DNA of 5,134 nt from Bacillota bacterium (GTDB lineage Bacteria; Bacillota; Clostridia; Lachnospirales; Cellulosilyticaceae): positions 1-5,134 of the forward strand of contig JAEXBC010000377.1 of assembly GCA_023457875.1 (NCBI GenBank), in the 5' to 3' direction. The number at the start of each line of letters is the position of its first letter. The stretch's first letter is position 1. Made by a program: the position numbers and the translations under genes. Shown here piece after piece: positions 1 to 5,134 of this stretch. The notes beneath the pieces were generated by a model, which did not search any database, was not told the origin of the DNA, and saw nothing but the letters and a program-made list of their open reading frames with translations.

Positions 1-78
1 CCTGGAGGTCGGGCAGAACTACAGGAAACTACAATAGAAACAATTAAAAGAGAAATGGAAGAAGAATTAGGAGATTAA
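1..78 (+). pseudogene. 3' end of a Nudix hydrolase gene, truncated just after the Nudix box
   Basis: Frame 1 is open from the window edge and encodes 25 residues that fit the Nudix signature G-x5-E-x7-R-E-U-x-E-E-x-G-U: G3, E9, R17, E18, M19, E21, E22 and G24. These Glu residues bind the divalent metal in Nudix pyrophosphohydrolases (MutT and relatives), which hydrolyse nucleoside diphosphates linked to another moiety. The reading frame ends at TAA 76-78, one residue after G24. The final hydrophobic position of the box is Asp, and the strand and helix that normally follow the box are absent. Skipping one base at 73 gives Ile in the expected hydrophobic position and then about 13 more codons to TAA 113-115, so a one-base frameshift is plausible, but even that product is short. 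The Nudix identity is secure. That the gene is broken is an inference, because its 5' part lies outside the window. Confidence 0.7.
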
Positions 79-119
79 AACCAAAGTTGCAATCCATACA
101 CGAAAGGGGAAGTAATAAT

Positions 120-488
120 ATGATGAATAAAGGATCAATAGAAGAAATAATTAAAAATTTGGAAGTACAGATGTGGGAAGCATTTTCATGCGGAAATTCA
201 AAATTATTTAGTGAAGTAGTTTCTAATGAAGCGATGATGATTTGTGGCGGTTATCGAGAAACGGGTTATGAATATGCAAATATTGTTGCACAGATTAGAT
301 TAGATGGATATGAGATTAAGGATTTTGTTGTAAAAATAATAAACCCAGATTCAGTGTTGACGAATTATGTTATAAATGTTGAGTGTCCTGACCCAAGTAT
401 ATCAGGAGTATTTAGAGTATCGTCACTTTGGATAAAGAACGAAGATAAATGGGAATTGGTGTTTAATCAAGATACTAAATTGCCATAA
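120..488 (+). CDS. NTF2-like (SnoaL/DUF4440-type) small protein
   Basis: Encodes 122 residues, a normal length for a single cone-shaped alpha+beta NTF2-like domain. Residues 5-35 form the N-terminal helices, with an acidic/hydrophobic pattern and a W-E-A-F segment typical of the family's first helix. Residues about 68-117 are the strands. The C-terminal S-S-L-W-I-K...K-W-E-L-V-F-N-Q-D-T pattern (about 101-119) closely resembles DUF4440/SnoaL-like proteins, where a W-K-x-x-x-G-K-W strand pair precedes a final F-H-Q-T strand. Such proteins may be enzymes or small-ligand binders, so no substrate is proposed. ATG 120 is chosen over TTG 87 because AAAGGGG at 103-109 lies 10 nt upstream, and the TTG region overlaps the decayed Nudix 3' end. 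A second ATG follows at 123. There is no signal peptide, so the protein is probably cytosolic. It sits 41 nt after the Nudix stop and 55 nt before the flavodoxin-ferredoxin gene. Confidence 0.8.
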   Translation: MMNKGSIEEIIKNLEVQMWEAFSCGNSKLFSEVVSNEAMMICGGYRETGYEYANIVAQIRLDGYEIKDFVVKIINPDSVLTNYVINVECPDPSISGVFRVSSLWIKNEDKWELVFNQDTKLP

Positions 489-543
489 GTTTGCTTCTAT
501 AAAATTAAAATTTATTAATAGCATTTATTCTTGAAAGGTAAAA

Positions 544-1338
544 ATGCGCATGAAATTATTAGTGTTATATCATTCAGGTGTTGGAAATACAAAATTGATT
601 GCTAATAGGCTAAACAGTAAGCTTAAGCAAACCTATGTAACTGATCTATTTGCAGTTGAGGAGATAGGAGACGACTTTTCTTTTAAAAATTATGATGGAT
701 ATGTTATTGGGTTCCCTACTTGTCATACACATCCGTCAGACAGTATTTTAAAATTTATAAATAGTATTGATATGCTAAAACGTAGTAAGCCAGCGTACAT
801 TTTTACTACGTGCGGGTGGTTCTCAGCTAATACGTTAAGGATATTTGCAAGATTGTGCTTAAATAAAAATATCATTCCTGTACTCCATCAATCATATAGA
901 TGTCCTGCAACAGATGGCACTTTAGTTGCACCTTATATAAAGGCGTTGTTTAGCTTTGAAAAGGGATTAACAAAAAAAATTGATAACGATGTGGAGAAAA
1001 TTAAAACAGCATTTGAAGGTGAACCTAGTGCCAATTTGCCAAGGTTTAAATTGATAAGTCTTCTAAATTATCCAAATAAGAAAATAGGGCAATTAATAAC
1101 GTTAAAAATATTTCTCCATAAGGATAAGTGCATTAAATGTGGTAAATGCATAGAAAATTGCATCATGAATGCGATGAATGCGGATGAAGAGAATTATCCT
1201 GTGTTTACTAAAGAAAAATGTGAAAAATGCTATAGATGCATACATCATTGCCCCAATAAGGCGTTATCGTTAAGTAAGAGGAAGGCTCCTAAGAAACTAT
1301 TGACAGAGGAGAGCCTATATTTTGGGGACAAGTCGTAG
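544..1338 (+). CDS. EFR1-type flavodoxin/ferredoxin fusion protein
   Basis: Encodes 264 residues with two redox modules. The N-terminal flavodoxin fold (about 1-165) starts with a beta strand and an FMN phosphate loop S11-G12-V13-G14-N15-T16. It continues with G-Y-V-I-G-F-P-T (52-59) and T-T-C-G-W-F-S-A-N-T-L (88-98), the kind of loop that packs on the flavin ring. The C-terminal part (about 190-245) has two C-x2-C-x2-C-x3-C motifs, C196/C199/C202/C206 and C226/C229/C232/C236, predicting two [4Fe-4S] clusters. The Pro that usually follows the fourth Cys is present in motif 2 (C236-P) but absent in motif 1 (C206-I). The architecture matches the EFR1 family, common in anaerobic Bacillota and thought to shuttle electrons between flavin and Fe-S centres; its partners are unknown. 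AAAGG at 534-538 lies 5 nt before ATG 544. ATG 550 is an alternative start. Cytosolic, with no signal peptide. Confidence 0.9.
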   Translation: MRMKLLVLYHSGVGNTKLIANRLNSKLKQTYVTDLFAVEEIGDDFSFKNYDGYVIGFPTCHTHPSDSILKFINSIDMLKRSKPAYIFTTCGWFSANTLRIFARLCLNKNIIPVLHQSYRCPATDGTLVAPYIKALFSFEKGLTKKIDNDVEKIKTAFEGEPSANLPRFKLISLLNYPNKKIGQLITLKIFLHKDKCIKCGKCIENCIMNAMNADEENYPVFTKEKCEKCYRCIHHCPNKALSLSKRKAPKKLLTEESLYFGDKS

Positions 1339-1427
1339 ATCTTTTGAGTATTAAATAAGAAAGAGATTTTAGCAGCCGATGACAGGATGAAATGAGATAA
1401 AGAGGTAACGATAGAGGAGAGACTAAA

Positions 1428-2528
1428 ATGAGGAAAAAAATACTACTAGGTATTGGAGGAGTAATAATACTATTACTACTTTACCTTATGTTTTGGCCCA
1501 ATCCGGTTCAGGCAGTTAAGGTGATACCACAACAGAAAATGCCAGAGATGAGTGGAGATTTTGAGGAAAATATTATATTAAGAGAAGTAAAGTTACTTGG
1601 TGAAGGCGTATGCTTAACGCCAGAAGATGTAGCATTTGATAAGCAGGGAAGAATTTATAGTGGCATGGTAGAAAAAGGTGATATTATGCGTTTTGGCTCA
1701 GATGGAAGAAATGCAGAGGTGTTTGCTAATACAGGAGGGAAACCGGCAGGGCTAACCTTTGATTCAAAAGGAAATCTTATTGTTGCTGATGTTGAAAAAG
1801 GACTGTTATCTATAGATCCTCAGGGAAAGATTACTACACTAGTGGATAGCTTTGAAGGTGAAAAGTTGTATATGATTAACGATTTAGACATTGATAGTAA
1901 TGGTAATATCTACTTTAGTCAAACATCCCGAAAGTACCCTGTAGATAAAATGTTTTATGACATAATGGAATATCGTCCAAATGGTCGATTGTTTGTGTAC
2001 TTTCCTGAAACCAAAGAAACCCAAGTATTAATTGAAAAGCTATATTTTGCAAATGGTGTTGCAGTAAGTCCTGACTCTACTTATGTTTTAGTTGCAGAAA
2101 CGAATGCCTATAGGGTTTCTAGATACTGGATTGAAGGGCCCCAAAAGGGCGTTCAAGATATATTTATAGATAACTTACCTGGCTTGCCAGATAATATCGA
2201 TTTTAATGGTAAAGATACATATTGGCTTGCGATTGTTGATGGACCGGAACAAAGGAAAACGTTAGATGGTCTTTTGCCACATCCATTTCTCAGAAAGATA
2301 ATTACACGTATTCCCACCTTTATAACTCAACCGAATTCAGCTGGTGGATGTGCTTTTGTTCTTGGATTAGATATTGATGGATCCATTACTTATAATTTAC
2401 AAGATCCAAAGGGTGAGGCGTACAACAATATAACAAGTGCTACTGAACATAACGGAAATCTTTATCTTGGAACGAACAGTCATGCATTAAATGGTATTGG
2501 AATAATACCCATTCCAGAGGTAGAATAA
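1428..2528 (+). CDS. Membrane-anchored strictosidine synthase-like / SMP-30 beta-propeller protein
   Basis: Encodes 366 residues. A positive N-terminus (R2, K3, K4) and a hydrophobic segment (about 5-23) form a signal anchor or signal peptide. V27-Q28-A29 could be a signal peptidase I site, and no lipobox is seen. Residues about 50-360 form a six-bladed propeller of the SMP-30/gluconolactonase/strictosidine synthase superfamily. The segment from about 206 to 258 (F-A-N-G-V-A-V-S-P-D, then V-A-E-T, R-Y-W, D-N-L-P-G-x-P-D-N-I) is the hallmark of the Str_synth/APMAP group. By analogy with SMP-30, E66 (P-E-D-V), N151 (N-D-L), N209 (N-G-V) and D255 (P-D-N-I) may hold a divalent metal. Known relatives include lactonases and arylesterases; true strictosidine synthase activity is unlikely in a bacterium, and the substrate is unknown. 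The propeller should face outside the membrane. GAGGAGA at 1414-1420 is 7 nt before ATG 1428, with a second SD-like AAAGAGG just upstream. Confidence 0.87.
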   Translation: MRKKILLGIGGVIILLLLYLMFWPNPVQAVKVIPQQKMPEMSGDFEENIILREVKLLGEGVCLTPEDVAFDKQGRIYSGMVEKGDIMRFGSDGRNAEVFANTGGKPAGLTFDSKGNLIVADVEKGLLSIDPQGKITTLVDSFEGEKLYMINDLDIDSNGNIYFSQTSRKYPVDKMFYDIMEYRPNGRLFVYFPETKETQVLIEKLYFANGVAVSPDSTYVLVAETNAYRVSRYWIEGPQKGVQDIFIDNLPGLPDNIDFNGKDTYWLAIVDGPEQRKTLDGLLPHPFLRKIITRIPTFITQPNSAGGCAFVLGLDIDGSITYNLQDPKGEAYNNITSATEHNGNLYLGTNSHALNGIGIIPIPEVE

Positions 2529-2595
2529 AGGGTATTCAAGAGATTGTATTTGCATAGCAATAAATAAGGGATTTTGAAAGTATCATGATGAAAAC

Positions 2596-2602
2596 AAGGA
2601 GG
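2596..2602 (+). promoter_or_regulatory. Shine-Dalgarno site that bears on the metallophosphoesterase start
   Basis: AAGGAGG matches the anti-SD fully. It ends 2 nt before ATG 2605, closer than usual, and 5 nt before the in-frame GTG 2608, which is near optimal. The spacing favours GTG as the initiation codon although ATG is the intrinsically stronger codon. Confidence 0.65.
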
Positions 2603-2604
2603 CA

Positions 2605-3438
2605 ATGGTGACTAAAAGGAGAAATACAAAGAGAAAAATAGGAATAGTAATAATAGCTTTTTCAATCTTTCTATGTGTTTTTGCATATGTTTCTAATAAC
2701 TGGATTCAAAACACTAGATATATGATCTCTTCGCCTAAAGTAAACCAATCTATCACTATTGTTCATTTGTCAGATTTACATGGAAAGCAATTTGGAAAAA
2801 ATAACATAAATCTTTTGAAAAATATTAAGGAAGAAAATCCCGATATGATTGTCTTTACAGGGGATTTAATAGATGCCTATAGAAACGAAAATATAAATGA
2901 AAGTGTAGATTTGCTGCAACAACTATCACAATATGCTCCAGTGTATTATATAAGAGGAAACCATGAATACAATTCAAGTAGATATCAAGAAATAATGGAA
3001 AGACTGCATCAAATAAAAGGAGACTTTTATATACTTGATGGAGATTATATAAATGCTAATATAAAAGAACAAAAAATCAGTATCTTAGGATTAGACAGAG
3101 ATAAAAAAGGTGTAATAGAAAAGTTTATATCTGAAGATGGATACAAAATCATTCTTGATCATTATGCAGAAAACTTTATTGATAATGCTAATCTTAGTCA
3201 ATTAGAAGCTGATTTAGTTTTAGCTGGACACGCTCATGGAGGCCAGTGGAGATTGCCTATAATTGGGGGAGTATACTCCCCAGGACAAGGAATAAATCCT
3301 AAATATTATCAAGGTATGATTGAGAAAGGTGGAAGCATACAAATCATTAGTAGGGGGCTAGGAAATAGTACATTCCCTCTTAGGCTTTTTAATAGACCAG
3401 AAGTGATTACCATCGTAATTGAGCAAGATATAAGGTAA
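2605..3438 (+). CDS. Membrane-anchored calcineurin-like metallophosphoesterase (YkuE type)
   Basis: Encodes 277 residues. A very basic N-terminus (K4, R5, R6, K9, R10, K11) precedes one membrane segment (about 12-30), putting the catalytic domain outside the membrane. All metallophosphoesterase motifs are present in order: D57-L-H59, G-D87, G-N119-H120-E, H186 in L-D-H-Y, and G-H209-A-H211-G-G-Q. These bind a dinuclear metal centre that hydrolyses phosphoester bonds. The C-terminal S-R-G-L-G-N-S-x-F-P-L-R...N-R-P-E signature (249-266) is typical of the YkuE-like branch, linked in the literature to the cell envelope; the substrate here is unknown. The start is uncertain. AAGGAGG (2596-2602) is only 2 nt from ATG 2605 but 5 nt from the in-frame GTG 2608, which may be the true start and would remove one residue. 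The HAD gene follows 23 nt after the stop, so the two are probably co-transcribed. Confidence 0.92.
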   Translation: MVTKRRNTKRKIGIVIIAFSIFLCVFAYVSNNWIQNTRYMISSPKVNQSITIVHLSDLHGKQFGKNNINLLKNIKEENPDMIVFTGDLIDAYRNENINESVDLLQQLSQYAPVYYIRGNHEYNSSRYQEIMERLHQIKGDFYILDGDYINANIKEQKISILGLDRDKKGVIEKFISEDGYKIILDHYAENFIDNANLSQLEADLVLAGHAHGGQWRLPIIGGVYSPGQGINPKYYQGMIEKGGSIQIISRGLGNSTFPLRLFNRPEVITIVIEQDIR

Positions 3439-3445
3439 ATTTAGT

Positions 3446-3451
3446 GGGAGG
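3446..3451 (+). promoter_or_regulatory. Shine-Dalgarno site of the HAD gene
   Basis: GGGAGG lies 10 nt before ATG 3462. It overlaps the upstream in-frame GTG 3444, which therefore cannot use it. This supports the shorter protein that begins immediately before HAD motif I. Confidence 0.6.
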
Positions 3452-3461
3452 AAGAGTGAAT

Positions 3462-3926
3462 ATGAGAGTTTCATTTGATTTAGATGACACACTGTTTGTT
3501 GATGGTGCTCAAGTTAAAGCAGAACCATTACTTCCCTTTCCACTAAAGTTGATTTATAAAGAACGACTAAGACTTGGTGCACCAGAATTAATGAACAAGA
3601 TTAGAGCAGAAGGAATAGAACTTTGGATATACACCACATCTTATAGAACCGAGAAATATATCAAAAATTATTTTAAACATTATAACGTAAAAATTGATAA
3701 TGTTGTTAATGGAGATAGGCATGATCATGAGGTTCAAAAAAAGCATCATTATACTTTGCCTTCAAAGTTGCCGAATAGATACAGAATAGATTTACATATT
3801 GATGACGATGTTTCAGTAAAGCAAAATGGAGTGGTAAATGGATTTAATGTTTATTTGTTGAAAGAGGAAAATGAGAATTGGGCAGAGGACTTATGGGCAT
3901 TTATTATGAGGCTGCAGAAGGATTAA
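3462..3926 (+). CDS. Small HAD-superfamily phosphatase-like protein
   Basis: Encodes 154 residues from ATG 3462. HAD motif I is D6-L-D8-D9-T10-L11 at the extreme N-terminus, with D6 the expected phospho-acceptor nucleophile and D8 the general acid/base. Motif II is in W-I-Y-T-T-S (55-60), with T58 or T59 as the Ser/Thr. K102 in S-K-L-P is the likely motif III Lys. D114-D115-D116 after I-D-L-H-I is the acidic motif IV that holds Mg2+. The domain is minimal, with no obvious large C1 or C2 cap, though residues about 12-45 could form a small lid. No signal sequence is seen, so it is cytosolic, unlike its membrane-anchored neighbour. GGGAGG at 3446-3451 is 10 nt before ATG 3462; GTG 3444 overlaps this SD and is unlikely, while GTG 3456 is only 4 nt away. 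Enzymatic class is well supported, but the substrate is unknown. Confidence 0.85.
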   Translation: MRVSFDLDDTLFVDGAQVKAEPLLPFPLKLIYKERLRLGAPELMNKIRAEGIELWIYTTSYRTEKYIKNYFKHYNVKIDNVVNGDRHDHEVQKKHHYTLPSKLPNRYRIDLHIDDDVSVKQNGVVNGFNVYLLKEENENWAEDLWAFIMRLQKD

Positions 3927-3950
3927 TTAATAGTTTATTTTAGAGCCTCA
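3907..3950 (+). repeat. Inverted repeat spanning the HAD stop codon
   Basis: TGAGGCT (3907-3913) is an exact inverted repeat of AGCCTCA (3944-3950), with 30 nt between them that hold the stop codon and the palindrome ATTAATTAAT (3922-3931). The downstream bases CTTTATGTCTT are only weakly T-rich, so this is a poor intrinsic terminator. It may still form an mRNA 3' structure or be chance. Confidence 0.25.
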
Positions 3951-3965
3951 CTTTATGTCTTAGAT

Positions 3966-4001
3966 ATTGGATAGCAATGGGATTTTTCTTTATTTCTTTT
4001 T
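3966..4001 (+). terminator. Possible weak terminator after the phosphoesterase-HAD pair
   Basis: A short stem ATTG (3966-3969) / CAAT (3975-3978) with a 5-nt loop, extendable by one wobble pair, is followed by a T-rich tract from 3983 to 4001. The tract has 16 T among 19 bases, but the stem is too weak and A/T-rich for a confident call. The position, in the longest non-coding gap, is where a transcript end would be expected. Confidence 0.2.
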
Positions 4002-4030
4002 GAGAAATACTAAGTACTAATCTTCTGAAG

Positions 4031-4074
4031 AATGTGATATCATTATTTTAAGCTTATTCATTTATCACTATTAT
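4031..4074 (+). promoter_or_regulatory. Dyad and possible promoter upstream of the ISF-like gene
   Basis: This lies in the 202-bp gap (3927-4128), which has no gene. AATGTGATA (4031-4039) and TATCAC-T-ATT (4063-4072) form an inverted repeat broken by one extra base. The dyad centre falls within 2 nt of an 8-bp palindrome TAAGCTTA (4049-4056). The left arm also contains the palindrome TGATATCA (4035-4042). A TATTAT box (4069-4074) just at the right edge could be a -10 element, but no good -35 box is seen. An operator overlapping a promoter would fit, since a new transcript probably starts here, but A/T-rich sequence gives such dyads by chance. Confidence 0.3.
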
Positions 4075-4112
4075 AGTTTCGTAGTGCATATAGAATACAG
4101 GAAGAATAAAAC

Positions 4113-4119
4113 GAGGGAG
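4113..4119 (+). promoter_or_regulatory. Shine-Dalgarno site of the ISF-like flavoprotein gene
   Basis: GAGGGAG lies 9 nt before ATG 4129 and falls inside the extension that a GTG 4084 start would translate. It supports ATG 4129, where the protein begins directly with the first flavodoxin strand. Confidence 0.6.
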
Positions 4120-4128
4120 TTAAGTAAA

Positions 4129-4950
4129 ATGAAGATATTAGCTATCATGGGATGCTCAAAAAATGGAAGTACAACAGAGATTGTGAGGTATTTTGAAAAG
4201 ACATTAACTAAGTCAGAAGAATGTGAGTTTGAATATCTCTATTTACAAGATTATCTGACTGATTTTTGTACGGGATGTCACAACTGCATTTTTATAGGGG
4301 AAGATAAATGCCCTCATTATGATCAGGTTAAGGTGATAGAAGATAAGATGTTAAATACGGAAGTTGTTTTATTAGCTACACCGGGTTATATGTTCAGCGT
4401 AACAGGAATAATGAAGAACTTTTTAGACCATGTGGCCTATAATTGCCATAGACCAAAGTACTTTGGGAAAAAGATATTTTTAATTTCGAGCTGTACAAAA
4501 CAGCAGGAAAAAGGGGTTTTTATTCCTATGGAGACATGGGCAACTGCCACAGGATTTACCTTTATGGGTAAATTTTATATGGATATGCTTCCTTTACCAT
4601 TTATTGAGGAAGAGGTTAATAAGAAAAGAAGGTTCATAGAAAGGGAAGTAAAACGTTTTAAAGAGCAGTTAGGTAAGAAAAGAAAGCTGGTTTTTGGAGA
4701 CGTGGTTATTTTTCATGTTTTTAGATCGCTATGTCAAACTGCACCTAAAATATTTAAGGCGGACTATGAGTACTTTAAGGCAAAAGATGCCTACAACGGC
4801 AGTACTAAATGGTACATACCAGCTCAGGTTAACTGGATTCACCACCATGCAGCAAATTTTATCGAGAGGTCAATGAAAAAAGGAATAGGCAAAATGTTAG
4901 ATACAAAGCAACTTGAGCAGACAGAAAATAGATATAAAATCAAATTATAA
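4129..4950 (+). CDS. Iron-sulfur flavoprotein-like NAD(P)H-dependent FMN reductase
   Basis: Encodes 273 residues. The N-terminus is a flavodoxin-like FMN reductase fold: a first strand M-K-I-L-A-I-M-G, then S10-K-N-G-S14-T15-T16, a phosphate-binding loop for FMN. C47-x2-C50-x2-C53-x7-C61 is the compact cysteine motif of iron-sulfur flavoproteins (C-x2-C-x2-C-x4-7-C) and could hold a [4Fe-4S] cluster near the flavin. The T-P-G-Y-M-F-S-V-T-G-I-M-K-N-F-L-D segment (84-100) is conserved in the family at the flavin and dimer contact. The core normally ends near residue 185; the remaining roughly 88 residues are a basic, aromatic-rich extension with H238-H239-H240. The usual role is electron transfer or reduction of quinones, O2 or peroxide, and the partner is unknown. 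ATG 4129 is chosen because GAGGGAG (4113-4119) lies 9 nt upstream; the in-frame GTG 4084 has no such site and would add a charged, non-conserved tail. Cytosolic. Confidence 0.87.
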   Translation: MKILAIMGCSKNGSTTEIVRYFEKTLTKSEECEFEYLYLQDYLTDFCTGCHNCIFIGEDKCPHYDQVKVIEDKMLNTEVVLLATPGYMFSVTGIMKNFLDHVAYNCHRPKYFGKKIFLISSCTKQQEKGVFIPMETWATATGFTFMGKFYMDMLPLPFIEEEVNKKRRFIEREVKRFKEQLGKKRKLVFGDVVIFHVFRSLCQTAPKIFKADYEYFKAKDAYNGSTKWYIPAQVNWIHHHAANFIERSMKKGIGKMLDTKQLEQTENRYKIKL

Positions 4951-4978
4951 AAAGGCATTATATGTAATGATAAGTTAT

Positions 4979-4985
4979 AAGGAGG
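4979..4985 (+). promoter_or_regulatory. Shine-Dalgarno site of the alpha/beta hydrolase gene
   Basis: AAGGAGG lies 8 nt before GTG 4994, an ideal spacing. It makes the GTG the preferred start over the in-frame ATG 4967. Confidence 0.65.
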
Positions 4986-4993
4986 AATATGTA

Positions 4994-5134
4994 GTGGATT
5001 TACATACTGATTTAAAGGCTAATCTAACATATATAAGTGTTGGAAATGAGAAGAGCAATGAAACGCTTTTATTTATTCATGGTGCAGGGGGGATTTCTGA
5101 GTCTTTACTTGAACTGGCATTAAATTTTAAAGAT
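4994..5134 (+). CDS. Alpha/beta hydrolase, N-terminal part (runs off the window)
   Basis: The first 47 codons are present and open to the window edge. After a short N-terminal strand region, residues about 27-35 read T-L-L-F-I-H-G-A-G-G, the beta-3 strand plus the H-G oxyanion-hole motif of alpha/beta hydrolases. The nucleophile elbow and the Asp and His of the catalytic triad lie beyond the window, so subfamily and substrate cannot be judged. A near-perfect AAGGAGG (4979-4985) is 8 nt before GTG 4994. An in-frame ATG at 4967 would add nine residues but has only a poor upstream AAAGG, so the GTG is preferred. ATG 4989 is out of frame and followed at once by a stop. The gene is 43 nt after the flavoprotein gene, with no convincing terminator between, so the two are probably co-transcribed. 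Confidence 0.78.
   Translation, partial: MDLHTDLKANLTYISVGNEKSNETLLFIHGAGGISESLLELALNFKD

Noticed and set aside
87..119. TTG-initiated extension of the NTF2-like protein
   Set aside because: The 11 extra residues have no SD upstream, precede the AAAGGGG site, and overlap the relict Nudix 3' region. ATG 120 is better placed.
491..518. Possible promoter before the flavodoxin-ferredoxin gene (TTGCTT, 16 nt, TATTAA)
   Set aside because: Both boxes match the consensus only partly, and similar matches are common in sequence this A/T-rich. Not listed as a feature.
2585..2611. Tiny ATG ORF overlapping the phosphoesterase start, as a possible leader peptide
   Set aside because: Only eight codons, no SD of its own, and it simply contains the AAGGAGG of the next gene. 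Chance is the simpler explanation.
4084..4128. GTG-initiated extension of the ISF-like flavoprotein
   Set aside because: No SD precedes GTG 4084. The added 15 residues are charged and lie before the first beta strand, while ATG 4129 has a good SD.
4694..4876. 60-residue open frame inside the ISF-like flavoprotein gene
   Set aside because: It is an out-of-frame shadow of a well-supported gene, with no family motif.
4956..4969. CATTA / TAATG hairpin between the flavoprotein and hydrolase genes as a terminator
   Set aside because: The stem is five A/T-rich pairs with no following T-tract. It is too weak to terminate transcription.
1..5134. Search for CRISPR repeats, tRNA/rRNA, insertion-sequence ends, transposase or phage genes, and minus-strand genes
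   Set aside because: No regularly spaced repeats, no tRNA-like cloverleaf, no mobile-element protein and no credible minus-strand coding frame were seen by eye.

Overview
This is a low-GC, A/T-rich window in which every recognisable gene lies on the + strand. Strong purine-rich Shine-Dalgarno sites, GTG starts and short intergenic gaps point to a Bacillota (Firmicutes) chromosome. Two cysteine-rich flavodoxin-fold redox proteins, one of them an EFR1-type flavodoxin/ferredoxin fusion, suggest an anaerobic clostridial host. The species cannot be named from the sequence.

Layout from left to right: (1) positions 1-78 are the 3' end of a Nudix hydrolase gene that stops directly after a complete Nudix box, and it looks truncated or frameshifted. 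(2) 120-488 is a small NTF2-like (SnoaL/DUF4440-type) protein. (3) 544-1338 is a flavodoxin domain fused to two [4Fe-4S] ferredoxin motifs. (4) 1428-2528 is a membrane-anchored six-bladed beta-propeller of the strictosidine synthase-like/SMP-30 group. (5) 2605-3438 is a membrane-anchored calcineurin-like metallophosphoesterase of the YkuE type. (6) 3462-3926 is a small HAD-fold phosphatase-like protein, only 23 nt after the phosphoesterase. (7) 3927-4128 is the longest non-coding gap (202 bp); it holds weak dyads and a possible promoter. (8) 4129-4950 is an iron-sulfur-flavoprotein-like NAD(P)H/FMN reductase with a C-terminal extension. (9) 4994 to the window end is the start of an alpha/beta hydrolase.

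The genes do not form a pathway I recognise. The metallophosphoesterase and HAD genes are the only pair spaced like a tight operon. The ISF-like gene and the hydrolase are probably co-transcribed, because they are 43 nt apart with no convincing terminator. The remaining gaps of 41-89 nt contain no strong intrinsic terminator, so longer read-through transcripts are possible. I see no tRNA, rRNA, CRISPR array, insertion sequence, att site or replication origin. I found no convincing new system. The points most worth checking are the broken Nudix gene at the left edge, the pairing of two flavodoxin-fold Fe-S proteins with an extracytoplasmic propeller and phosphoesterase, and the dyad upstream of the ISF-like gene.
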